Origin: Solicoccozyma terricola
Taxonomy: Eukaryota; Basidiomycota; Tremellomycetes; Filobasidiales; Piskurozymaceae
Reading direction: 5' to 3'
NCBI GenBank assembly: GCA_001600875.1
Contig: BCLD01000001.1
Span: 81,448 to 145,447 of the forward strand
DNA length: 64,000 nucleotides
Shown: positions 36,844 to 47,645 of the stretch, piece after piece
How the letters are laid out: each line of letters opens with the position of its first letter
Numbering within the stretch: position 1 is the first letter of the stretch
Program-made: the position numbers and the translations under genes
Notes under the pieces: model-generated
The model's database searches: none
Seen by the model: the letters and a program-made list of their open reading frames with translations, nothing else
What the model was told of the DNA's origin: nothing

Positions 36844-37262
36844 GGTGACTGGTGGGTGAGATTCGGTGTTGTTGATAATTGGTGAGTGCGAGATGTGCCG
36901 ATGGATAGTGCTGCTTGCAAAGGATGAACACGCAGACAAGGGAGGAGGTGGGGGGGAGGGGAGGCGCTGTAAATTGTCCACAAAGGAGGAAAAGTCGAGA
37001 CAAGGAGTTGCGAGCTAGAGCATAGTATCGACGATACGACCTTTTGAATACATCTTGTGTGGGTGAGCCAACGACGCAACGACATGAAGCTGGACGGAGG
37101 ATGGTCTCAACCACGTTCTTGGAATTCTTTGACCAAATAAATGAATTCGCCACCGAAACATCAACAAACGCGTAACGACGGAGCAGCGACGAACGTGTTT
37201 CCCACAAAGTAGTGTCACTGCCAGTGCCAGTGCCAGTGCCACTCCCACCCTCTAGATCCACC
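36844..37262. other. Intergenic
   Basis: About 420 bases, promoter side of the GT4 gene and 3' side of the esterase gene. Contains a short GCCAGT repeat (about 37218-37241). No gene recognised. Confidence 0.55.
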
Positions 37263-39384
37263 CTACCATCCTCCCCCGATCCTCGTCTCAGCCCAGAAAC
37301 CGCACCTCTCCCCGCTCCCCACCTGCGCGGCCCCACGGCTAATATAAGACGAGCTAACATTCGCAGGGGAAGTCAAATTCAGTACCTTGTAGTCTCCGGC
37401 GGTGAATGAAGGCCACATGGGATCGCCGCTAGGCCTCAATCCCATCTTCGCATTCGGGTTCGCAGGTCTCGAGGTGATGAATGAGATCACTGCCCCGATG
37501 TATGAACCGTATAGCGTCGGTGAATACGGCGCAAGGGTGTTATCTGTGGCAGCGTGGATCGTCAGCTTTTCCATATGACCTACGGCGAGATGGAGGGAAC
37601 GCCACCAACAGAACAAGGGAAACTCGTATGCATTGTCTGTTCAAAAGTTGGCATCATCAGCCCTCAAATAGTCCGGGCGCAGGTTCATTCCACCTTGACT
37701 TCACCTCTGGCGTGGATGGCGTCTCCCACTGCGTACAAATATCGATATCCGTCCTCTCCGAGTGAGTCCGCAAACCAATTGTCAGGACTGAGGGATAACA
37801 GAACGATGTAAGAGGTGTTTCGATCTGTGCCACCCCCACTCCCCAGACTTACCAGCCAAAAATAACATCCTGATAGATCTGTGCTCCTCTTCCATGATTG
37901 TCTTCAAATTCCTTCAAAGGATACAACTGCAACACCTGCTCCACCTCCTGACTCCCCTTCGCCAGAGGGAAATCTTGCACCAACAACGCTCGGAGCAGCG
38001 AATCTGCTTCTCCAGCTACGTCACTTGCATTAGCAGGAGGGTTGAGTGAAGTAGGGACGAATCCAGATCCATCGTTGTAATTGTTTCCAGCAATACCATA
38101 CATGGACTTGATAGCCCCGTTGTACAGTTGTGTGGCGGTGTTGTGGACGAGATAGCCTCCTGGTCCTTCGATGCATGGTTCATAGGCGGATGGATGGCCC
38201 GGTTGAAGGACGGAATCGAACTGGAGCGATGACGTTTTGATGTCAGCGTTTTAGCACATGCTTGAAAAGAAGTTGACCTCACCTGGTGGCTAAGCGTCTT
38301 CAGGGTGTCGGTTGAAGCGCGACGCAAACACTCGATGTCATCCGTGCAGTTGGCTGCCATCGAAAAGTTATGGTATTGAGTCTGAGCATGGAATTTTCTA
38401 AAGATTCAGCCTCATAAAGCCCCTTATTCTCCTCTGTCACCCATTCACTCACCGCCCAGAACGACGAATTACACGCACCCATCGGCGTAAGATAAGGAGA
38501 ACTCAAAACAGCACTTTGCCATAACTTCTTCCTCCCTTTCTCGGCTTGTGCAGCTGCCAGGTGCAAAATTCCCACCTCCCGAGCTCTGACCCCATACAGT
38601 CACTCGCTCTGGATCTCCACCAAAGAGGTTAATATACGTCTGTACCCATTCCAGAGCAGCACGAGCATCCGTGATACCTGCGTTCAAACCTTCGGCAGAC
38701 GCCATCTGTGGACTGTTAAGGAACCCAAATGCCCCGAGGCGGTATTGAATTATAACGCCGATGAAACTTTCATTTGAATAATTTATCATGGGCGTAGGAT
38801 CGAATTCCCTAGCCGAGTTGTCTGGGTAAGGTTAATCGATGAGCTAGATTGGCTAAGAAACGAGCGAGACGACTCACGGTCCCAGCCTCCTCCGTGAATC
38901 CACACGAGAACCGGCAGCTTGTTTGCCCCTGGTTTACCGTAGATATTCAGGAATAAACAGTCTTCACTGTCAAGCGACTGCAAAGGGGTGTATGCCGAGG
39001 CGTTGACTATACCCTGTTATAAATGAATAATATGGAAATCAGCACAAAGGACCACCATTTACCAGATCGCCGGCCGACACTGACCCCGCTGGTTGCCTGT
39101 GGACACTGTTTGGGATAACTCGATGCATCGATCACACCACCGGCAGTCTCATCGATAGGAGGCTGAGCTGCTCGCCACCGATTCTGTCCCTCGGTAGAGG
39201 CTGCATATCTGATTCCAAGGAACACGTCCAACCCTGAAGTCTCGTTGTGGAAGCCTTGATATGTCGCGTAAGGCAGCGTCACCACCGGTGGCGACCACCT
39301 CGGCGAGAAGGGTGTGCCTGTGACCAATGTTGTGAGAAATAACACCAAAAAAATAGAGCGAAACATCTTGCGACAAATCTGCAT
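37263..39384 (-). pseudogene. Secreted type-B carboxylesterase/lipase with frameshift (possible pseudogene)
   Basis: Exon pieces: 39085-39384, 38878-39013, 38454-38808, 38283-38381, 37853-38220, 37705-37787, 37263-37636. A signal peptide (MFRSIFLVLFLTTLVTG) precedes the alpha/beta-hydrolase: VFLGIRYA, SEDCLFLNIYGKPG, LPVLVWIHGGGWD, VIIQYRLGAFGF, and the nucleophile elbow GQSSGGG. Right after the elbow the frame breaks: GGTGGGAATTTT needs one extra base (or two fewer) to reach ILHLAAAQAEKGRKKLWQSA, the expected continuation. All other junctions keep frame. The acidic residue region reads GNNYNDGSGF (Asp where Glu is usual), and the usual C-terminal HxxD/E appears as NAYE. This could be a decaying esterase or a sequencing error plus divergence. 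An in-frame 66-nt stretch inside the last exon (about 37522-37600) may also be an intron. Confidence 0.8.
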
Positions 39385-39623
39385 CCTCGTAGTGGACTCT
39401 TCCAGGTCACACTATGCCTACTTTTAGTGATTTAACGAGCCTTTACCACCTCCACCCAGCTCCACCTTCATGCGGCCCGGAATATGCCGTTCAACGACAT
39501 CATGAAAAAAGAGTCAGGTGGTGGTCCTCAATTACCATGATATATTTTCATCGTCATAGGGTATAGCCGACCATCGTAGAGCATCATATTATCCGATCGT
39601 GATAATGATTCCGCCTAAAATCC

Positions 39624-41940
39624 TTACATCTCAGGCATCTCTCCACCCTCACCCTCCATTGCTTCGCCACCCATCGTCTGAACCTGACCTCCACCTCCAC
39701 CTTCACCTCCGGCGCCTGTAAACATTGTATCACGCGAGAATCAGTATACCAGTATATCGAGCGAAATGAGCGGTACCGGCAGACACTCACGTCTTGCGCT
39801 GACAATATCGTCGACTCGCAACAGCAGCTTGGCGGACTGGTAGCAGGATACGAAAATCAGATCTGACCCGCGCAGTCGAGATGCAGTCACTGCTCACCTC
39901 TATGGCAGTCTTCAAGGTCTGTATCTTGACTGACGCGGATTCCAGTAAACCGTAGACTTTCATGTCCGTCACTTTACCAGTGTCACCATCTACACCGAAC
40001 TGGTGCTCGCCGTTGGCGTGCTTGGCCTGTACGAGTTCAGACGATGTCAGCGATAGTGCCGCGACTTTCAGCAGCTCTGACACCATTCCACTCACCCTCA
40101 ACTCGGTCAACGTCCTGATGGCGTTACCACCACAGTTCTGCACTAGGGTACGTGGAATGACCTCCAGAGCATCCGCCACAGCCTTGTATGGAGCACCCTC
40201 GACACCCTGCATGGCCTTTGCCTTCTTGGCGAGATTGACGCTGATGGCCATCTCGGTCGCACCACCACCTGGAGCGAGCATGGGGTTGAATACAACGTTA
40301 CGTGCGACTGACATGGCGTCAGCCAGGTTACGGTCGATCTCGTTGAGAATGTCCTTGCTGGGTCCGCGGAGAAGGATCGTGCATGCCTTGGGGGAGGTAC
40401 ACTCGTCCATGAAGACAAAGTAACTGACGTGTGTGGCATGTCAGCGAAACGTTCGATTGCCAAGGCATACTTCAGCACCACCCACTCGTCTCCAAGTTTA
40501 TCCACGTGGAACAAACCACACTCGGTTCCTACATCACTTTCTCTGATATCCTCGACCCTGTTCACGATAGTGGCACCTACGGCTCGTGCTATTCGGTTGT
40601 TGTCGGACTTGCGAACTCGACGGATAGCGGTAATTGGTGGGTTGGCTTTGAGGAAGTAGTGCTGGGCGAGGTCTGTAGAAGAAAGGAAATGCCAAGGTCA
40701 GCGACTTTGTAAATGGCTTTTCCAACATCATCAAAATCAATTCACCAGAGACACCCTTCTCAGTGAAGACAATATCCGGCTTGAATTCAGCGATCCTATC
40801 GCACATGAGCTTGATTTGCTCTTCCTCGATCTGCAACAACCTATTCCAATCTTCCTCCTTGCTGACCTCGATGTTGGTCTGAGATTCACCCTTCTTGTAC
40901 TCTAGAGGACAATCCAGCAAGATCACTCTGGGATTTTTGATCTTCCTCCTCATTTTTGGATGAGTGATGTCCTTGTTGATCATGACACCTGCGAGGACTC
41001 TAGATTCCTCGATCTCACCACCTGGAACCTTTTCAACTCGAGCGTATCGTTTGATATCCACGGTTTTAGCATCAGAACTATCCGTCGTAACTCCTTCAGC
41101 TGTGACAGCAACGGTTCGAACCGCCTTCAATGCCAAGGAGCACATGAGGTCTGACCAACGAGAAGAGAATTTAGTCCCAATGGAAGTTTTGATGAGGGCG
41201 AGCATCTCCTTTTCCGAAGTGACATCGACGGGTGTGGAAATCGAGTCTATGGTAGCAAGAGCATCGTCGAGAGCGTGTTTAAAGGCGCGGATGATGACGA
41301 CCGGGTGGATGTTACGTTCGAGAAGAGGGAGGGAATGAGCGAGGATTTCACCGGCTGAAAAGAGGGAGGTGTCGAGTCAGCAAAAAATGTGACATGAGTG
41401 ACACCACGGCATAAAACGCACCCAAGATGATGACACTGGTGGTACCATCTCCGACCTCCTCATCCTGTGTCCGGGACAACTCTATCATGGATTTCGCAGC
41501 GGGGTGAGCGACGTCGATTTCACGAAGAATAGCGTGTCCATCGTTGGTGAGTCTAAGGGATCATGAGGGTCAGATCGTGAGACATTTTTAAGAGGCAGCC
41601 GTCGTAGTACGACTCACAAGATGCCTCCCATCGGATCAAGAATCATCTTCAACATGGCTTTGGGACCAAGACATGTCCGGATGACATCTGCGACCGTCTG
41701 TGTGGGAAGGAAAAATAAGACTTTGGTCAGTGTCAGAATCGCCAAGGCCGTCTCCTCAGTTTCCACACCGACCTTTGCAGCCATAATGTTAGCAGCCTGA
41801 GCTTTACGACCAGACTGTCGTTCAGGACCGGTGTCTACGAGAGATGATCAAGACGTCAGTCCGGCAGGTATACCTTGCTTTGAAACGGGATTTCGCTCAC
41901 TCATCACCATCATGGGCATACCACCCATTTGGCCAGCCAT
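39624..41940 (-). CDS. CCT3: CCT/TRiC chaperonin gamma subunit
   Basis: Exons: 41901-41940, 41773-41834, 41618-41697, 41422-41552, 40746-41354, 40486-40672, 40096-40423, 39898-40026, 39791-39836, 39624-39715; 567 aa, normal for the family. CCT3 is one of eight subunits of the cytosolic chaperonin that folds actin and tubulin. Group II chaperonin motifs: [40 protein letters not shown], the ATPase segment [35 protein letters not shown] and VDDIVSARR. The region [20 protein letters not shown] fits the gamma subunit. The C terminus is Gly/Glu/Met-rich, as in other chaperonins. Start chosen at [11 protein letters not shown]. Confidence 0.96.
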
Positions 41941-42668
41941 ATTGAAGGGTGTTTTAGGGAGAGTATGAGCGACTGGAGGGGCGATGTGGTGTAGTGAACA
42001 GGCGATGTAACACTGATCAGCGAGTGGTCGAGGTGATGACGGTAGTGTGTAGGATTAAATGTCGAAACGTCGCGAGCGCGTTCAGAGGGGTTATCAAATT
42101 AATTCATGACGTGGCGTGGTGGCGAACGGATTGGATTTCAGCACATCGCCATCCTGGCGACAGGTCTCGCACTGCTGTTCTTCGTCTTGCTAGCCTGTAG
42201 GAAGGTGGGTTAGCATGCCGAAGGGCTGAGGGAAACAACGCGAGATTGCCGGAATAAGTCAGCGGCAAGAATCACAAATCAACGGCTGATAGCTACACTT
42301 CAGGACAGAAATTGCATCGGGCGTTCAACGACGCAGGCTTCGATATTTGATGGACTGCGTAATCTAGTTGTGTCCGTTGATTTCAATAGTACGGCTTGTA
42401 CCCTTGAATGCAGCAGCGAGACTTGACGATTGTCTGAGATTCGGAGGGAGGGTTTTTTTTCTGTTTCTTTTTTTTCTCTTTTTTTCCCCTCCCCGCGCGA
42501 CTGCCCCAGCAGAGGAAAACAAAAATATCCGTGAATGATCAGAGCGCCATCAAGAGCTGTTGGGTCAGTGTCAAGGGGAGGCTGAATTTGAGCTCACAGG
42601 TAAGTACTCAAGCCTTGAGCACCTGGGATACTGCATTGTACTTTGTATGGAAACAGAATAGTGTTTCA
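41941..42668. other. Intergenic
   Basis: About 730 bases upstream of CCT3. T-rich runs near 42450-42490. No coding exon recognised. Confidence 0.55.
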
Positions 42669-42767
42669 TCCACTTTGGCCTAGTGGTTAGGGCTTCAAGC
42701 TTATGGGAAACCTTTTCTGCGTTAAACGTGTTCTTGATGGTCGGCAGTTCAAACCTGCCAAGTGGAA
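42669..42767 (+). tRNA. Intron-containing tRNA, anticodon probably UAU (Ile)
   Basis: The sequence folds as a full cloverleaf. Acceptor stem TCCACTT/AAGTGGA (7 bp, discriminator A). D arm GCCT-AGTGGTTA-GGGC contains an A box (TGGCCTAGTGG). Anticodon stem TCAAG/CTTGA. Variable loop TGGTC. T arm GGCAG-TTCAAAC-CTGCC serves as the B box. The anticodon loop is interrupted; with the intron after position 37 (about 42706-42731, 26 nt), the anticodon is TAT at 42702-42704. tRNA-Ile(UAU) commonly carries an intron in eukaryotes. One oddity: position 37 would be G, while ANN-decoding tRNAs normally have A37, so the identity is tentative. A run of T follows at once. Confidence 0.75.
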
Positions 42768-42775
42768 TTTTTTTT
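42768..42775 (+). terminator. RNA polymerase III terminator (T8)
   Basis: Eight T directly follow the discriminator base of the tRNA, the standard Pol III stop signal. Confidence 0.8.
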
Positions 42776-43023
42776 GCGCATCCCAGGTCAAGTTTCCGCT
42801 TAGCGATGGCTTCCACTTAGCGATGGGCTGCAGTGGAGTTCGACAACAGGTACCGACTAGGAAGTAGGATCATGTATGCATATGTTGGACATGAATCAAC
42901 GCGTAAATATGGATGCGAACATGTATATGTTTCGTCAATGACCCTGACTTTCTTCAATGTGTCGAGGCCTTCCCGTTTTTTTGCAATCCTTCCTCCGCTG
43001 GTCACCCGCTCTATCAATACCGT

Positions 43024-44840
43024 TCACCCCATTCTGTCAACGCCGCTCCCATACGGGATCGTTCCTGTCAACAACAAACCCTCGACTTTTCCTGTTACCC
43101 TCGAAGGCCCACTTGTATTTTGACCAAACAACTTCCTTTCGAGTTCTTCCATTCGCGGAGACCCTTCAACGAGAAGCTCTTTATACCGGGAAGGAGAGAT
43201 GTCTGGGATGAGACGACGAAGGATTTCTAGTGGTGACAAAAGCTCATGAGATGGGGATGGGGAGAGCGAATGTGATTAGGGAAACTCACTTTCTTGGAGT
43301 TGACAAGTATGTTCGAGGTTCTCAACGTATCCGCGAGGATAACTCGTTTGTCGTCGGACGTCGGCTTGCTCACATTCAGACTGAGCATTGGCGCATGGTG
43401 TACATCGAGGAAGTCGGGAGTCACACTGTGAGAGGTAACAGGAGGAGGTGGTTTCATCAATTAAAACTACCCCGAATAACACGACCGAACGCAAAGCCCT
43501 CCTCACTTTGAGCTTTTTGGTACGGCACCTGAACGAGTGACGGGGGAAGATGTCAATCATTTTTAGCGTCCCCCACCGCACGAAAGGCCAAAGGCACCTA
43601 CCTAATACACGCTTGATACGTTCTCTTCAAAACCCTTTGGCCACTCGCTTTCTGATCCGCGTCCTCGCCACTCCTCTGCTCACTCTCCGAAGGTTCTCTC
43701 TGACGTCTGGCATTCTCCAGAACGTTGTCAGCGACGTCTGGAACGAGTCCGCGGAGGTGGAATTGCTTAGACGGCGATTGACCGTAGGATGGAGACGAGG
43801 TTGGGGTGCCTTGGAGACTGTACGGAGAGTAGCGAGGATCCACGGGACGAGGGTCGGTGGGGGGGAAGCGATCGCGTTGTTCATCTGGCAACAAAAAGGA
43901 AAGGGGAAGGATTTGTATTTTCTTTCTGTGAGCCAACTCGCATTCCCTCCTTGCTCCAAGACGAGAACTCACTCGAGTACGGAAATCCCATCGTTTCGGG
44001 CCCGGGTAGCCTCGGTCGCTTCGATTCGTATTTGCTAGAGGGGTCTTCGTCGTACGGTCGAGTCCTCGTTGAATCATCAGGAAGACGGGAGAGGTATGGT
44101 GATGTGCTGCTGCGTGAGATTGTTCCTGATGCTGCCGCGGACATTGAGGGGGTGTGACGTTCCGTCGAGGAGGAGATGTACGACGTTGCTCGTGGGTCTT
44201 GTTGGTGTTGTCCGTGCGATGATGTCGGTGGGAGAGGGAGGTACGCGTCTCGCAATGGGTAGCTTGCGGTGGGTGATGGCACTGGATATCCCATCCTCTC
44301 ACCCTTGATTTCTCTGGGTGAAGGATACATGTAAGGTGTTCCGGCTCTTGTTGCTGATGTCGATGGTCTACCTGTTCCCGTTTCGACGAGAAGTGGGAGC
44401 TCGTCCGAAAGCCGTCTGAATGTAAAATTTGGTGTGCTTGAGGTTGAGCTTGTCCCCTCAGCATAGGGTCCGGATCCGAATAGGAATCGACTGGAGCCAC
44501 CGCTGCTTGCGGAACTCGCTCCTCCTATGGGATGGGACGAGTGAGGTCTGGATGGTCGAACGTCCAGTGGAGGTAGTATGGTTGATATCGAAGGTAGCTG
44601 TTCTGTCGACTTGAATGGCGATGGGCGCACGCCCGAACCTCTCGGAGCCGGCGGCAATGGCTCTTGGTCCTCCGAGGTCATTGGTCGATTACGAGAGACA
44701 AGTGTAGGATTGATGGTGACCGCTGGACGACCTCGTTGGTGTTGAATCCAGCGTGGTGATACTGTCGATGTCGATGTCCATGCCTCTGGTTTCAGTGATG
44801 CCGACCTTGATCGCTCCCTCTTGAAGGGCTGAGAAGACAT
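43024..44840 (-). CDS. Zn2Cys6 transcription factor
   Basis: Exons: 43973-44840, 43602-43884, 43507-43528, 43290-43425, 43024-43226; 503 aa from the first ATG in the long frame; an upstream exon is possible because the frame continues open. The first ~380 residues are disordered and Ser/Pro-rich with basic patches. The Gal4-type cluster follows: C-IR-C-RTKKLK-C-DSRLPR-C-TP-C-ANAQSE-C, spread over three exons, one only 22 nt. A linker and heptad-like helix (SYPRGYVENLEHTCQLQESE, KILRRLIPDI) come next, typical for dimer formation. The protein ends about 60 residues later without the large fungal middle homology region. The binuclear cluster near the C terminus is unusual but also seen in some basidiomycete factors. 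Target genes unknown. Confidence 0.85.
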
Positions 44841-45923
44841 CGGAGGGGTTGGCTGTCCCTTGTATGTTTGAGAAGGAATGCCCGTGTGTGATTTGCAGCA
44901 AGACGTCGACAACCCCTGGGGGCTAACGATACCTCCGATGGGAGACGAGGGACTCCCTGATAGTCCGGCGGTTATCTCCCTTTCCTCCTCCTGGTCACGC
45001 CGTGCTGGCAGGCAGCGCCCGTCTCGTCAGCCAGTCAGCCCTAGCCAAGGTAGGTCCGACAAGCGAGACGATCGAGGGTTATGGATGGTACTGCTCAGCA
45101 CACCCCGTTATCCCTTGGAACCACCCCTTATCCTTTCTTGTCCGTCCCGAAGCACCACCCAGCCACATTCACCCTCTGATCGTCCTTCTGAAACACCGGC
45201 AATGTCGGCGCCTCCTACGTATTGCAAGCTTGACCGATTGAACTGGTTGGGGGTCTGTCGATCGTCGTCGACGATCATGCAAAGAGGTTGCTAGTCCGCG
45301 ATGCGAAACTGTCTTGTCAGTGAGTGGCACAAGGAGGAAAAAGGGCTTGATCCTATGGAATGATGTTTTGCCCAAGCGGTACCCCGTACGTCCGGTTCTT
45401 CGGTGGACCCGGGTGGGAGGGGGAGGGGGAGGGGGGGGGGGNGGGAGAGGAAAGCCCTGCGAAGATTCCGCTATGTGTCTCTCTGTCACCCTTGCTTGGA
45501 ACGTCGTAGCAAGTATCTGCGGCGAGCTCGTTGAATTGTCCCCAACTCTAGAGCATTTGTCGGGAATTTTACCCCACTCCTCGAACCAGTCGAGCCTCCT
45601 GCACTGAGCGCTGATTAGTTTGGGGGGGAAGAGAGGGGGGGGGGGGGGGGGGGGGGGGGGGGAAGAAAGTGAATGAAACAGGTGTGGATTAACCGGACCA
45701 CGTCTCCTCTGCATGCGAATTACAACGACCCAGCTATTAGCTCAATGCAACGCTTCGTTCCGTGGGTGTATGTGGCAGCAGTGGCACGTCGATTGTATCT
45801 GGTGTGCTTTTTATCGACCTTGTCACGCTATGAGACATTCGGGGTTCGTTCCTTCTCGCCAAGGGGTGGGGTCGTCGGGTGCTGTAATCTAACGGAATAC
45901 AGCCGTTTGGACAAGGTAAGCTG

Positions 45924-46029
<106 letters not shown>

Positions 46030-46056
46030 AGAGTAGGTGGGAGTGAGTGAGTGGTG

Positions 46057-46104
46057 GAAAGACCCGTTGAAAGACCCGTTGAAAACTCCGTTGAAAAATC
46101 CGTT
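46057..46104 (+). repeat. Four tandem 12-mers beside the poly-G tract
   Basis: Units GAAAGACCCGTT, GAAAGACCCGTT, GAAAACTCCGTT and GAAAAATCCGTT lie 28 bases after the poly-G tract. The first two are identical and the later ones decay. Confidence 0.9.
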
Positions 46105-47420
46105 TTTTGGTCGCCAGCCCGTGCCCATTGCATTACAACCTGAAACGAAGGCAACCAGCATGAGCGGCATGTGCCATTGAAACGGCACCAGATGACATAC
46201 CCACCTCCCCCCCCCCCGCCGCTGCCTCCGACCGTTCAAGCCCGCCACTGTTCCTGATTGCGCACCCTCGTTCGGTGGTGCTGACGTGATTTTGATTTTC
46301 GCCCGCGCGCACCCTGACTCCCCCGCCGAACAGCCAAGATTTACCGTGGTTGGAGATGAGATCATGGGGGGAGATCCAGTGGAGTGACATGACACGACGG
46401 GCCGGGAACTTATTTGTTGCGGAGTGGACTTGGCTGTTGAGTTGTCCCAAAGGGAATAAATGAACAGGGTATTACAAGTTCGGGGATGAGAAAATGGGAA
46501 TCGATTTTGAATTCCCAAACAAAATAGCATGGATGCATGGGTTAATGACTGGAATCTGAAATCATCCCCGCGCCCCCCCCCCCCCCTCTCACTCCAAAAG
46601 GTTCGTGAATAACCTCAATCCCGAATTTCAACGCACATGGCCTCTATTTAAACCCCCCCTGACTCATATCCCACCCACGACGCCGAAGGCAAATTCTGTT
46701 TTGGTATTTATGTTTTTTTTTTATCGGGTGAACATCCCCGGATATAACCCAGCCCATTCCCAGGTAGGGCAGACACTTGTAATTCAATTAAGGATTTGCC
46801 CAAAAACAAAACATGGCATGATGCCCACGAGCTGGATTGGCGGACGCAGTCCACCGGGATGTCCGCTAGCCATAACAGAAAACTGATCTCTCGCTGTGTA
46901 GTGCGTGCAGTGTAGCAGGACTGGACATGTTCCCGAGGGATGCAATGCAGGCCCTTTGAGCGTTTGTCATGGGAAGTTGTTTACTCAACGACCCGATTTG
47001 AATACGCGTGTTGTCCGATCATTGATTGATTTGATGCGCGACGGAGGATGTCTAGTGTGCTCCCCGCGGTCTCCCTGCCCCCGGTCTCCATCCCACTCCA
47101 TCCCTCCCCCTGTCTACCCTGTCCCTCCCCTTCCCTCCACCCGACGCGTCCACTGATTGCTTGTGATTTCTAACTGAATTCACGGGGCAATTTCACTTTT
47201 CTCACGGGGCCAACACCGCAACGCGTCTTCATTTGTTGATCAGCCAGCTCTCCTTCAACACACAACCATATTACATCGTCCAACATCATCCCATTCCATC
47301 AGCATCACCACCACCACCAACACCACAACACAACACACCACTCCTCCTCCTCCTCCTCCCACGTCGAATACCATCCCTTGAATCTCCCACACCCACTCAC
47401 CCTTTCCCAATCCCACCCGT

Positions 47421-47492
47421 CCCAACCCCTCCATCGTCCCAATCTTCCCATTCCCTCCCCCCCCCCCCCCCTCCCAACCCCTCCATCGTCCC
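47421..47492 (+). repeat. Tandem duplication (period 52) with C tract, cut by the gap
   Basis: The 20-mer at 47421-47440 recurs exactly at 47473-47492, after a C tract (47457-47471). The second copy ends exactly where the N run begins, so the gap probably hides more of the same repeat. Confidence 0.85.
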
Positions 47493-47619
47493 NNNNNNNN
47501 NNNNNNNNNNNNNNNNNNNNNNNNNNNNNNNNNNNNNNNNNNNNNNNNNNNNNNNNNNNNNNNNNNNNNNNNNNNNNNNNNNNNNNNNNNNNNNNNNNNN
47601 NNNNNNNNNNNNNNNNNNN
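47493..47619. other. Assembly gap (127 N)
   Basis: Undetermined bases 27 nt before the RNR1 start codon. Preceded by a tandem repeat with a C tract and followed by a short C run. The RNR1 5' UTR or core promoter is partly missing. Confidence 0.97.
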
Positions 47620-47645
47620 CCCCCCGTTTCTCAACCCTGCCCATC

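Noticed and set aside
43550..44308. Plus-strand frames opposite the Zn2Cys6 gene
   Set aside because: They carry no family motif, while the minus strand gives a complete binuclear zinc cluster across consistent splice sites.
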